Source: Saccharopolyspora elongata (lineage in GTDB: Bacteria; Actinomycetota; Actinomycetes; Mycobacteriales; Pseudonocardiaceae). Taken from it: DNA of 64,000 nt. A model generated the notes under the pieces. It had not been told where the DNA came from. It worked only from the letters and a program-made list of their open reading frames with translations, and ran no database searches. The stretch's first letter is position 1; each line of letters opens with the position of its first letter. Positions 1 to 8,178 of the stretch are shown piece by piece. The stretch spans positions 61,979-125,978 of the forward strand of contig NZ_SMKW01000020.1 in NCBI RefSeq assembly GCF_004348985.1, in the 5' to 3' direction. Both the position numbers and the translations under genes were made by a program.

Positions 1-1643
1 CCGCCTTCGGCGTCGACCGGGGACTGCCGTTCCCGGTCACCGATCTCGCCGGCGCGGACGTGGTGCTGCTGGCCGGGGCGAACCCGGCCGAGACCATGCC
101 GCCGCTGATGCAGCACCTGAACGCCGCGCAGCTCGTGGTCATCGATCCCCGGCGCACGGCGACCGCCGAGCGCGCCGCGCTGCACCTGCGGCCCGCCCCG
201 GGCACCGACCTGGCGCTGGTGCTGGGACTGCTGCACATCGCCCTGGTCGACGGCTGGTCCGACACCGCCTACATCCGGTCGCGGACAACGGGTTTCGACG
301 CGGCGTGGCAGCGGGCGACAACCTGGTGGCCGGAGCGCGTCGAGCGGGTCACCGGGGTTCCGGTGACGGCGCAGCGGCAGGCGGTGCGGATGCTCGCCGA
401 GGCCGAGAGCGCTTACGTGCTCACGGGTCGCGGGGCCGAGCAGCACAGCAAGGGCGTCGACACCGTGTCCGGGTTCATCAACCTCGCCCTCGCGCTCGGC
501 CTGCCGGGCCGGCCCGGTCGCGGCTACGGCTGCCTCACCGGTCAGGGCAACGGTCAGGGCGGGCGCGAGCACGGCCAGAAGGCCGACCAGCTGCCCGGGT
601 ACCGGATGATCACCGATCCCGCCGCGCGGGCGCACGTGGCCGAGGTCTGGGGCGTGCCGCCCGAGGCGCTGCCCGGTCCGGGCCGCAGCGCCTACGAGCT
701 GCTCGACGCCTCGGGCCGCGCCGACGGACCCCGGGCGCTGCTGGTCTTCGGCTCCAATCCGGCGGTTTCGGCGCCCAACGCCGGTCACGTCGTCAAGCGG
801 CTGTCCGCTTTGGACTTGCTGGTGGTGGCCGACTTCGTGCCCTCGGAGACCGCTGAGCTGGCCGACGTGGTGCTGCCGGTGACGCAGTGGGCCGAGGAGG
901 AGGGCACCATGACCAACCTCGAAGGCCGCGTGCTGCGCCGCCGCCGGTTGCAGGTGCCGCCCGGCCACGCGCGCAGCGATCTCGAAGTGCTGCACGGCCT
1001 GGCGGTTCGCCTCGGCGAGCCCGGCCACCGCTACCCCACTTCGCCCCGGGAGGTCTTCGACGAGCTGCGCCGCGCGTCGGCCGGCGGCAAGGCCGACTAC
1101 AGCGGCATCACCTACGACCGCCTCGATTCCGGCGAGGCCCTGCACTGGCCCTGCCCCGACCCGGAACATCCCGGTACGCCGCGCCTCTTCCTCGACGGCT
1201 TCGCGCATCCCGACGGGCTGGCCCGGTTCGCGGCCGTGGAGCACCGCGATCCGGCCGAGACGCCGCAGGAGGCGTTCCCGCTGACCGCGACCACCGGCCG
1301 GGTGCTGGCGCAGTACCAGTCCGGCGCCCAGACGCGGCGGGTGGCCGAGCTCAACGAGGCGGCCGCCGAGGCTTTCGTGGAGATCCACCCGGACACCGCC
1401 GACCGCGCAGGCCTCGCCGAAGGCGCCCTCGCCCGGGTCACGTCGCCGCGCGGCAGCGCGCTGGCGCGCGTGCGGATCGTCGCCACGATGCGCACCGACA
1501 CCGTGTTCCTGCCGTTCCACTTCCCCGGCCCGGGGCGGGCGAACCTGCTCACCGGTGACGCGCTGGACCCGCGCAGCCGGATGCCGGAGTTCAAGGTCAG
1601 CGTCGTGCGGATCGAGCCCGCCGAGGAGGTGGCCACCCGATGA
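1..1643 (+). CDS. nasA: Assimilatory nitrate reductase catalytic subunit, C-terminal part (5' end outside window)
   Basis: The reading frame is open from base 3, so the start and the N-terminal [4Fe-4S] region lie upstream of the window. What remains (about 546 residues) is a molybdopterin oxidoreductase core followed by the molydopterin-dinucleotide-binding beta-barrel domain near the end (region of TGRVLAQYQSGAQTRR). The stretch TGQGNGQGGREHGQKADQ and the FGSNPAVSAPN loop are typical of the NasA/NarB bis-MGD enzymes that reduce nitrate to nitrite in the cytoplasm. Its stop overlaps the start of the electron-transfer subunit in an ATGA, and nirB and nirD follow, which supports an assimilatory rather than respiratory role. 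A formate dehydrogenase-like oxidoreductase would be the alternative, but context argues against it. Confidence 0.85.
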   Translation, partial: AFGVDRGLPFPVTDLAGADVVLLAGANPAETMPPLMQHLNAAQLVVIDPRRTATAERAALHLRPAPGTDLALVLGLLHIALVDGWSDTAYIRSRTTGFDAAWQRATTWWPERVERVTGVPVTAQRQAVRMLAEAESAYVLTGRGAEQHSKGVDTVSGFINLALALGLPGRPGRGYGCLTGQGNGQGGREHGQKADQLPGYRMITDPAARAHVAEVWGVPPEALPGPGRSAYELLDASGRADGPRALLVFGSNPAVSAPNAGHVVKRLSALDLLVVADFVPSETAELADVVLPVTQWAEEEGTMTNLEGRVLRRRRLQVPPGHARSDLEVLHGLAVRLGEPGHRYPTSPREVFDELRRASAGGKADYSGITYDRLDSGEALHWPCPDPEHPGTPRLFLDGFAHPDGLARFAAVEHRDPAETPQEAFPLTATTGRVLAQYQSGAQTRRVAELNEAAAEAFVEIHPDTADRAGLAEGALARVTSPRGSALARVRIVATMRTDTVFLPFHFPGPGRANLLTGDALDPRSRMPEFKVSVVRIEPAEEVATR

Positions 1644-3025
1644 ACCGCATCGTCATCGTCGGCAACGGGCCCGCCGCGCACCGGCTGGTGGAGCGGCTGC
1701 GCGCGCACGGCCACGCGGGCCCGATCACGGTGCTGGGCCGCGAGGAACACCCCGCCTACAACAGGGTTCTGCTCGGCGCGGTCCTGGACCGGACGCTGAC
1801 CCCCGCCACCCTGGCACTGCCCGTGGTGGACGCCGAGGTGCACCTGCGGGTCACCGCCACCGAGATCGACCGCGCCCGGCGTGTGGTGCGCACCGACAAC
1901 GGCGACGAGCACCCGTACGACGTGCTCGTGCTGGCCACCGGATCCCGGCCCCGGCTGCCCGAGATCCCCGGGCTGGGCGGCGAACGCCTGCAGGCGTTGC
2001 GCACGCTCGCCGACTGCGCGCGGATCGGCTCCGCCGCAGGTCCGGTCGCGGTGCTCGGCGGCGGGATCCTCGGCGTCGAAGCGGCGCGGGCGCTGCTGGC
2101 TCGCGGGCACGAGGTGACGCTGGTGCACCCGAATCCGCACCTGATGGACCGGCAGCTCGACGACGTCGGCGGGCGCCTGCTCGCCGAGCGGCTGGGCAAG
2201 CTCGGCGTCGAGCTCCGGCTCGGCCGCCGGGCGGTCGCCTACCGGCGCGGGCAGCTCGTCCTGGACAGCAGCGATGTGGTGCCGGCCGGCCTCGTCGTGG
2301 CGTGCACCGGAGTCACCGCGGAGACCGGGCTGGCGGTCCGGGCGGGATTGCCGGTGCGGCGCGGGATCGTCGTCGACGACCGGCTGCGCACCAGCGATGC
2401 GCGCATCCACGCCATCGGCGACTGCGCCGAGCACGACGGCGAGGCGTCCGGCCTGATCGCCTCGGCCTGGGAACAGGCCGACGCGCTGGCGGAGCTGCTC
2501 GCCGGCGGCGACGCACGCTACCGCGGGACCCGCACCGTCACCCGGCTCAAGGCCCGCGGTATCGACCTCGCCTCGATCGGCTCGGTCGACTGCCTCCAGA
2601 GCACGGACGCCGAGGTGGTGACGCTGTCGGACCCGGCCCGCGGCCGCTACGCGAAGCTCGCGCTGCGCGAGGAACGGATCGCCGGCGCGGTGCTGTTCGG
2701 ATTCCCGGAGGCGATCGCGGCGGTCAGCCAGCTGCACGACCGCGACCTGCCGGTGCCCACCGACCGCCTCGCGCTGCTGCTGGGCACGCCGGCCGCCGTG
2801 CCGGGCGCGCCCGCCGAGCTGCCCGAGGACGCGGTGATCTGCCGCTGCAACAACGTGACAAAGAAGGCCCTGACCGCCGCCTGGCAGGGCGGCGCCCGCT
2901 CGGTCCCCGAGCTGGCCAGGGCGACGCGGGCGACCACCGGCTGCGGAGGCTGCGTCGACGACGTCGGCCGCCTCTGCGGCGCGCTGGCCGACCGCACCGA
3001 ACACCAGAAGGAGGGCGCGGCATGA
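1640..3025 (+). CDS. FAD-dependent electron-transfer subunit with C-terminal BFD-type [2Fe-2S] domain
   Basis: A 461-residue protein with two Rossmann motifs, GNGPAAHRLVERLR for FAD at the N-terminus and VLGGGILGVEAARALL for NAD(P)H at about residues 139-154, plus the FAD-closing motif IGDCAEHDG. The last 65 residues form a bacterioferritin-associated-ferredoxin-like domain with cysteines at about 401, 403, 435 and 438 (CxC...CxxC). It resembles the N-terminal half of NirB without the siroheme part, and most likely passes electrons from NAD(P)H to the nitrate reductase encoded just upstream (NasB/NasC-like role). Its ATG at 1640 overlaps the nasA stop (ATGA) and its stop overlaps the nirB start in the same way, so translation is coupled. 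The exact partner is inferred from context. Confidence 0.85.
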   Translation: MNRIVIVGNGPAAHRLVERLRAHGHAGPITVLGREEHPAYNRVLLGAVLDRTLTPATLALPVVDAEVHLRVTATEIDRARRVVRTDNGDEHPYDVLVLATGSRPRLPEIPGLGGERLQALRTLADCARIGSAAGPVAVLGGGILGVEAARALLARGHEVTLVHPNPHLMDRQLDDVGGRLLAERLGKLGVELRLGRRAVAYRRGQLVLDSSDVVPAGLVVACTGVTAETGLAVRAGLPVRRGIVVDDRLRTSDARIHAIGDCAEHDGEASGLIASAWEQADALAELLAGGDARYRGTRTVTRLKARGIDLASIGSVDCLQSTDAEVVTLSDPARGRYAKLALREERIAGAVLFGFPEAIAAVSQLHDRDLPVPTDRLALLLGTPAAVPGAPAELPEDAVICRCNNVTKKALTAAWQGGARSVPELARATRATTGCGGCVDDVGRLCGALADRTEHQKEGAA

Positions 3026-5535
3026 CCCGCACGCTCGTCGTCGTCGGCCACGGGATGGTCGGCCACCGGCTCGTCGAAGCGCTCCGGGAGCGCGACGCGG
3101 ACGGCACCTGGCGGATCGTCGTCCTCGGCGAGGAATCCCGGCCCGCCTACGACCGGGTGGCGCTGTCGTCCTACTTGGACGGCAAGAGCGCCGAGGACCT
3201 GAGCCTGGTCGACCACGAGCTGCTGGACGACCCGATGGTCGACCTGCGGCTGGGCATCGGCGCGACCGGCATCGACCGGGCGGCCCGCACAGTGTCCACA
3301 TCGGATGGTGCGGAGCTGCGCTACGACGCGCTGGTGCTGGCCACCGGCTCGCGGCCGTTCGTGCCGCCGGTGCCCGGCCACGACCTCGACGGCTGCTTCG
3401 TCTACCGCACCATCGAGGATCTCGACGCGATCCGCGCCGCCGCCACCGAAGGCGAGCCCGGCGTCGTCATCGGCGGCGGCCTGCTCGGCCTGGAGGCCGC
3501 GAACGCGCTGCGACTGCTGGGCATGCGGGCGCACGTCGTGGAGATGGCGCCGCGGCTGATGCCGCTGCAGGTCGACGAGGGCGGCGGCCAGGTGCTCGGC
3601 CGGCTGGTCGGCGATCTCGGCCTGACGGTGCACTGCGGAGCCGCGACGAAGTCCATCGACGGCGAGGGGCGCGTCCGCGGGGTCACGCTGGCCGACGGCA
3701 CCGTGATCGACACCGATGTCGTGGTGTTCTCCGCCGGCGTCCGGCCGCGCGACGAGCTCGCCGAGCCCACCGGGCTGGCGCGAGCGGATCGCGGCGGGTT
3801 CCTGGTCGACGCGAGCTGCCGCACCAGCGACGAGAACATCTGGGCCATCGGCGAATGCGCGGCGGTGGAAGGCCGCTGCTACGGCCTGGTGGCGCCCGGC
3901 TACAGCATGGCCGAGGGCGTCGCGGAGCAGCTCCTCGCCCTCGGCGAGGGAACCTTCCCCGGCGCGGATCTGTCCACCAAGCTCAAGCTGCTCGGCGTCG
4001 ACGTCGCCAGCTTCGGCGACGCCCACGCCCAGACCGACGGCGCGCTGGAGGTCGTCTACGCCAACAACGCCGCGGGCACCTACGCCAAGCTCGTGCTCAG
4101 CGACGATGCGCGGATCCTGCTCGGCGGCGTCCTCGTCGGCGACGCGACCGCCTACTCGGTGCTGCGGCCGCTGATCGACCGCGAACTGCCCGCCCCGCCG
4201 GAACAACTGCTGCTGCCCGCGGGTTCCGGCGTCGACGCGGGCGCGCTGCCCGCCGATGCGACGGTCTGCTCCTGCAACAACGTGTCCAAAGAGGACATCA
4301 CATCGGCCATCGCCGGACAGGGGCTCACCGACGTGCCCGGGATCAAGGCCTGCACGAAGGCCGGCACCAGCTGCGGCTCGTGCGTGCCGATGCTGAAGAA
4401 CCTGCTCGCCGAATGCGGCGTGACCGCCTCCAAGGCGCTGTGCGAGCACTTCCCGCAGTCCCGCGCGGAACTGTTCGAGATCGTCCAGGCCACCGGGATC
4501 GGCTCGTTCTCCGAGCTGATCGGCAGGCACGGCAGCGGTCACGGCTGCGACATCTGCAAGCCCGCCGTCGCCTCCATCCTGGCCAGCCTCGGCCACGGCC
4601 ACATCCTCGACGGCGAGCAGGCCGGGCTGCAGGACACCAACGACCGGTTCCTGGCCAACATGCAGCGCAACGGCACCTACTCGGTGGTGCCCCGGGTGCC
4701 CGGCGGCGAGATCACGCCGGAGAAGCTGATCGTGCTCGGCGAGGTCGCCAAGGACTTCGGCCTCTACACCAAGATCACCGGCGGGCAGCGCATCGACCTG
4801 TTCGGCGCCCGGGTGGAGCAGCTGCCGCTGATCTGGCGGCGGCTGGTGGACGCCGGGTTCGAATCCGGCCACGCCTACGGCAAGGCGCTGCGCACCGTGA
4901 AGTCCTGCGTCGGCAACGACTGGTGCCGCTACGGCGTGCAGGACTCGGTGAGCATGGCCATCCGGCTGGAACTGCGGTACCGGGGCCTGCGGGCACCGCA
5001 CAAGATCAAGGCCGGCGTGTCCGGCTGCGCCCGCGAGTGCGCCGAGGCGCGCGGCAAGGACTTCGGCGTGATCGCCACCGACAAGGGCTGGAACCTCTAC
5101 GTCGGCGGCAACGGCGGTTTCACCCCGCGGCACGCCGACCTGCTGGCCGCCGACCTCGACGACGAGCGGCTGATCAGGATCATCGACCGGTTCCTGATGT
5201 TCTACGTGCGCACCGCCGACCGGCTGCAGCGCACCTCGGCGTGGCTGGAGGCGCTCGACGGCGGCCTCGACCACCTGCGGGAGGTGGTGGTCGAGGACTC
5301 CCTGGGCATCGCCGGGGAGCTGGAGGCCGCGATGCACCGCCACGTCGAGAACTACGCCGACGAGTGGGCCGGGGTGCTGGCCGATCCCGGCAAGCTCGCC
5401 CGCTTCGTGTCCTTCGTCAACGCCCCCGACGCGCCGGATCCGACGATCCGATTCGTCCAGGAACGCGGCCAGATCCGGCCCGGCCCGGTCACGCTCCCGA
5501 TGCCCGCCATCCCGAACCAGGAGGTGCTCACGTGA
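3022..5535 (+). CDS. nirB: Nitrite reductase [NAD(P)H], large subunit
   Basis: 837 residues, the usual NirB length. Order of domains: FAD/NAD(P)H disulfide-reductase-like module (residues 1-400, motifs VVGHGMVGHRLVEAL and VIGGGLLGLEAANAL), a BFD-like [2Fe-2S] domain (C416, C418, C451, C454), then the ferredoxin-like and siroheme/[4Fe-4S] domains. The siroheme-[4Fe-4S] ligands C629, C635, C669 and C673 keep the C-X5-C and C-X3-C spacing. It reduces nitrite to ammonia with six electrons in the cytoplasm, together with NirD. The start at ATG 3022 is chosen because it overlaps the previous stop in an ATGA and begins directly with the Rossmann strand; longer upstream frames are not coding. The stop overlaps the GTG start of nirD. 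Confidence 0.95.
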   Translation: MTRTLVVVGHGMVGHRLVEALRERDADGTWRIVVLGEESRPAYDRVALSSYLDGKSAEDLSLVDHELLDDPMVDLRLGIGATGIDRAARTVSTSDGAELRYDALVLATGSRPFVPPVPGHDLDGCFVYRTIEDLDAIRAAATEGEPGVVIGGGLLGLEAANALRLLGMRAHVVEMAPRLMPLQVDEGGGQVLGRLVGDLGLTVHCGAATKSIDGEGRVRGVTLADGTVIDTDVVVFSAGVRPRDELAEPTGLARADRGGFLVDASCRTSDENIWAIGECAAVEGRCYGLVAPGYSMAEGVAEQLLALGEGTFPGADLSTKLKLLGVDVASFGDAHAQTDGALEVVYANNAAGTYAKLVLSDDARILLGGVLVGDATAYSVLRPLIDRELPAPPEQLLLPAGSGVDAGALPADATVCSCNNVSKEDITSAIAGQGLTDVPGIKACTKAGTSCGSCVPMLKNLLAECGVTASKALCEHFPQSRAELFEIVQATGIGSFSELIGRHGSGHGCDICKPAVASILASLGHGHILDGEQAGLQDTNDRFLANMQRNGTYSVVPRVPGGEITPEKLIVLGEVAKDFGLYTKITGGQRIDLFGARVEQLPLIWRRLVDAGFESGHAYGKALRTVKSCVGNDWCRYGVQDSVSMAIRLELRYRGLRAPHKIKAGVSGCARECAEARGKDFGVIATDKGWNLYVGGNGGFTPRHADLLAADLDDERLIRIIDRFLMFYVRTADRLQRTSAWLEALDGGLDHLREVVVEDSLGIAGELEAAMHRHVENYADEWAGVLADPGKLARFVSFVNAPDAPDPTIRFVQERGQIRPGPVTLPMPAIPNQEVLT

Positions 5536-5855
5536 ACTGGCAACAGATCTGCGAACTCGACCTGCTGCCGCCCGAGTTCGGGCTGCCCGCGCTGATCAGC
5601 GACCACGCGGTGGCGCTGTTCCGCACCCGCGACGACGAGCTGTTCGCCGTCGGCAACGTGGACCCGTTCTGCGGGGCCGGCGTGATGAGCCGCGGCATCG
5701 TCGGGGACCGCGACGGCGAACCCACGGTCGCCTCGCCGATGCTCAAGCAGGTCTTCTCGTTGCGGACCGGGCTGTGCCTGGACGACCCGGGCGCGCGGCT
5801 GCCGGTCTACCCGGTGCGGCGCCGGGCCGACGTGGTGGAGGTCGCCGTCCCTTGA
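5532..5855 (+). CDS. nirD: Nitrite reductase [NAD(P)H], small subunit
   Basis: 107 residues starting at GTG 5532, which overlaps the nirB stop (GTGA). The protein has a Rieske-like NirD fold: NWQQICELDLLPPEFG at the N-terminus and the core DELFAVGNVDPFCGAG. NirD proteins keep the Rieske fold but lack the full set of [2Fe-2S] ligands, and only isolated cysteines are seen here. It is the partner subunit of NirB in assimilatory nitrite reduction. The stop TGA overlaps the TTG start proposed for the next gene. Confidence 0.93.
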   Translation: MNWQQICELDLLPPEFGLPALISDHAVALFRTRDDELFAVGNVDPFCGAGVMSRGIVGDRDGEPTVASPMLKQVFSLRTGLCLDDPGARLPVYPVRRRADVVEVAVP

Positions 5856-6994
5856 TCGACGAACTCGCTGGTTACACCGTCGCGGTGACGGCGGCGCGAC
5901 GGGCCGACGAGCTCGGTTCCCTGCTGGAGCGCCGCGGCGCGCGGGTCGTGCATGGCCCCGCGCTGCGGATCCTGCCGCTGGCCGACGACGCGGAGCTGCG
6001 CCGCGCGAGCCGGGACTGCGTCGCCGCCCCGCCGGACGTGGTCGTGGCGACCACCGGCATCGGGTTCCGCGGCTGGATCGAGGCGGCCGAGGGCTGGGGC
6101 ATCGGCACCGAGCTGCTCGACGCGCTGCGCCCGGCGCAACTGCTGGCCCGCGGGCCGAAGGCGCGCGGGGCGGTCCGCGCCGCCGGGCTGCCCGACCCGT
6201 GGTCGCCCGCCTCGGAATCGTCGGCGGAACTGCTGGAACGCCTGCTCGACCAGCCGCTGGACGGGGTCCGGGTAGCGGTGCAGCTGCACGGCCAGCCGCT
6301 GCCCGACTTCGTCGAGGCGCTCAGCTGCGCGGGCGCGGAGGTCATCGAGGTCCCGGTGTACCGCTGGACCGCGCCCGCCGACATCACCGCGCTGGACAAC
6401 CTGCTGACCTCGGTGTGCGCGCGGGAGGTCGACGCGGTGACGTTCACCAGCGCGCCCGCGGCGGCCAGCCTGCTGTCGCTGGCCGCCGAGCGGCGCTGCC
6501 AGGTCGAACTGCTCGACGCCCTGCGCGGGCCGGTGCTGGTCGCCTGCGTCGGGCCGGTGACGCACGCCCCGCTGGCCGATCACGGCGTTCCCGCGGTGAT
6601 CCCGCAGCGGTTCCGCATCGGCGCGCTGGTGCGCTCGCTGTGCATCGCGCTGCCGGGCCGGGCGCCGACGCTTCCGGTCGGCGGCAGGCAACTGCAGGTG
6701 CGCGGGCACGCCGCCGTCGTCGACGGCGTGGTGAAACCCCTTTCACCGCAGGGGAAGACGCTGCTGCTCGCGCTCGCCGAACGGCCCGGCCGGGTGGTGT
6801 CGCGGCGCAGCCTGGCCGAGGCGTTGAACGGCGCCGGGAACCCGGCGGACGAGCACGTCGTGGAGCAGGCCGTCGCGCGGCTGCGGGCCGCGCTCGGAGC
6901 GCCGGAGCTCGTGCAGACCGTGATCAAGCGCGGATACCGACTTCCGCTGGAACCGATGGGGGACGCACCGCGATGCGCCGATCCGCAACCCTGA
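5852..6994 (+). CDS. Uroporphyrinogen-III synthase-like / winged-helix (OmpR-type) fusion protein
   Basis: 380 residues from a TTG start that overlaps the nirD stop (TTGA); no ATG or GTG in a better position is seen. Residues 1-260 look like HemD (uroporphyrinogen-III synthase, PF02602): VTAARRADELGSLLERRGA at the start, and the TFTSAPAAASLL loop. Residues about 270-370 form an OmpR/PhoB-type winged helix with a run from KPLSPQGKTLLLALAE to VIKRGYRLPL. The same fusion is known in mycobacteria (Rv0260c type), next to a sirohydrochlorin chelatase-like gene. It may be a regulator that uses the HemD fold to sense a tetrapyrrole, a bifunctional enzyme supplying siroheme for NirB, or both. Which activity survives cannot be told from sequence alone. 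Confidence 0.85.
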   Translation: MIDELAGYTVAVTAARRADELGSLLERRGARVVHGPALRILPLADDAELRRASRDCVAAPPDVVVATTGIGFRGWIEAAEGWGIGTELLDALRPAQLLARGPKARGAVRAAGLPDPWSPASESSAELLERLLDQPLDGVRVAVQLHGQPLPDFVEALSCAGAEVIEVPVYRWTAPADITALDNLLTSVCAREVDAVTFTSAPAAASLLSLAAERRCQVELLDALRGPVLVACVGPVTHAPLADHGVPAVIPQRFRIGALVRSLCIALPGRAPTLPVGGRQLQVRGHAAVVDGVVKPLSPQGKTLLLALAERPGRVVSRRSLAEALNGAGNPADEHVVEQAVARLRAALGAPELVQTVIKRGYRLPLEPMGDAPRCADPQP

Positions 6995-7665
6995 CTCCCC
7001 CGCTGCTGCTGGTCGCCCACGGCACCCGCGATCCCGCCGGGCCGCGGGTGGTCGAACACCTCGCCGAAGCCGCGGCCGCCCGCCTGCGGGTGCCGGTGCA
7101 CGTCGCGTACGTGGACGTCATCGGCCCGACCGTCGCGGAGGCACTGCGGGCGGCCGGTGACGGGCCGGTGGTCGCGCTGCCCGCGTTCCTCGCGGCCGGC
7201 TACCACGTGCGCACCGACCTTCCGGAGCAGATCGCCGCGACAGGACACGAGGGCGTGACGGTCTGCGCTCCTCTCGGCCCAGCGCCGGAGATCGTCGAGG
7301 CGATGCTGCGGCGGTTGGTCGCCGCCGGTTGGCGGCCCGGCGACCGGGTCGCGTTCGCCGCGGCCGGTTCGTCGGACGAGCAGGCGCTGGCCGACGTGCG
7401 AACCGCGGCGCGGCTGCTCGGCCGCCGTGTCGGCCGGTGGCTGACGCCGAGCTACGTCGCCACAGCGTCGCCCGCGACCGCCGACGTCTGCGGCCCGGCC
7501 GACTTCGTCGCTCCGTACCTGCTGGCCCCGGGGTTGTTCCACCGGCGGCTCGCGGAACTGCCGGTGGCCGGCGTCGCCGAGCCGATCGGCGCGCACCCGA
7601 GCGTGATCGACCTGATCGCCCGCCGCTACCGGTCGGCGGTGCGCGATCGCGTTTCCGCCGCCTGA
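6973..7665 (+). CDS. Sirohydrochlorin chelatase (CbiX/SirB-like)
   Basis: 230 residues; ATG 6973 lies within the last 22 bases of the previous gene. The protein begins with the chelatase signature LLLVAHGTRDPAGPR, whose histidine is the metal/substrate residue in class II chelatases, and has a second half with the same fold (RVAFAAAGSSDEQALADV), as in two-lobe CbiX/SirB proteins. The likely reaction is insertion of Fe2+ (or Co2+) into sirohydrochlorin, giving siroheme for the NirB enzyme encoded in the same operon. Metal choice is inferred from context only. It is the last gene of the nitrogen operon. Confidence 0.85.
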   Translation: MRRSATLTPPLLLVAHGTRDPAGPRVVEHLAEAAAARLRVPVHVAYVDVIGPTVAEALRAAGDGPVVALPAFLAAGYHVRTDLPEQIAATGHEGVTVCAPLGPAPEIVEAMLRRLVAAGWRPGDRVAFAAAGSSDEQALADVRTAARLLGRRVGRWLTPSYVATASPATADVCGPADFVAPYLLAPGLFHRRLAELPVAGVAEPIGAHPSVIDLIARRYRSAVRDRVSAA

Positions 7666-7790
7666 ACTCCCGGCACCGGGATTCATCCGCGCGGATCGGG
7701 GTACTTCAACGGAATCGAACGGCTTCAAAGCGATCTGACGTCCGGCGCGGCCTGAACAGCTGCGGCTCCGGAGGAGGGGGTGTCCCAACC

Positions 7791-8162
7791 ATGGCCACCA
7801 CGACAAGTCCGAGCACCTCGTCGACGAGCTCGGGCACCGCGCATCGCACTCGCAAGCAGCCCGCGACCAGGGCCGCCCCGGCGCGTGGCGGCACGGACAT
7901 CACCCTGCCCTACGTCACCGCCGAGCTCCACACCACCAAGGTCCACCTGCCCGGGCTCCCGGGGATGCCCGGCCGCAAGGAACTGACCTCCGCCGTCGAC
8001 ACCGTGCGCGGTCAGCTGCCCTCCCGCGAGCAGGCGCTGTTCTACGGCGGGTTGACCGCCGCGGCCGCGTTCAGCCTGATCGAGTGGCCGGTGGCCGCGG
8101 CGATCGGCATCGGCAACGCGCTCGTCCAGCGCAGCGTGCACAAGGAGATCAGCGAGGCCTGA
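7791..8162 (+). CDS. Small alanine/threonine-rich protein with one hydrophobic segment, upstream of the P-type ATPase
   Basis: 123 residues; ATG 7791 is preceded by a strong GGAGGAGGGGG purine tract. The first 35 residues are Ser/Thr/Arg-rich and low complexity. The remainder holds TAELHTTKVHLPGLPGMP and one hydrophobic stretch (ALFYGGLTAAAAFSLIEW) that could be a membrane helix or hairpin. No enzymatic motif is seen. It lies 16 bp upstream of the ATPase gene on the same strand, so it is probably co-expressed; a small accessory or regulatory partner of the pump is a reasonable guess but unproven. Confidence 0.75.
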   Translation: MATTTSPSTSSTSSGTAHRTRKQPATRAAPARGGTDITLPYVTAELHTTKVHLPGLPGMPGRKELTSAVDTVRGQLPSREQALFYGGLTAAAAFSLIEWPVAAAIGIGNALVQRSVHKEISEA

Positions 8163-8178
8163 TCGCGAAGGATCTCCG

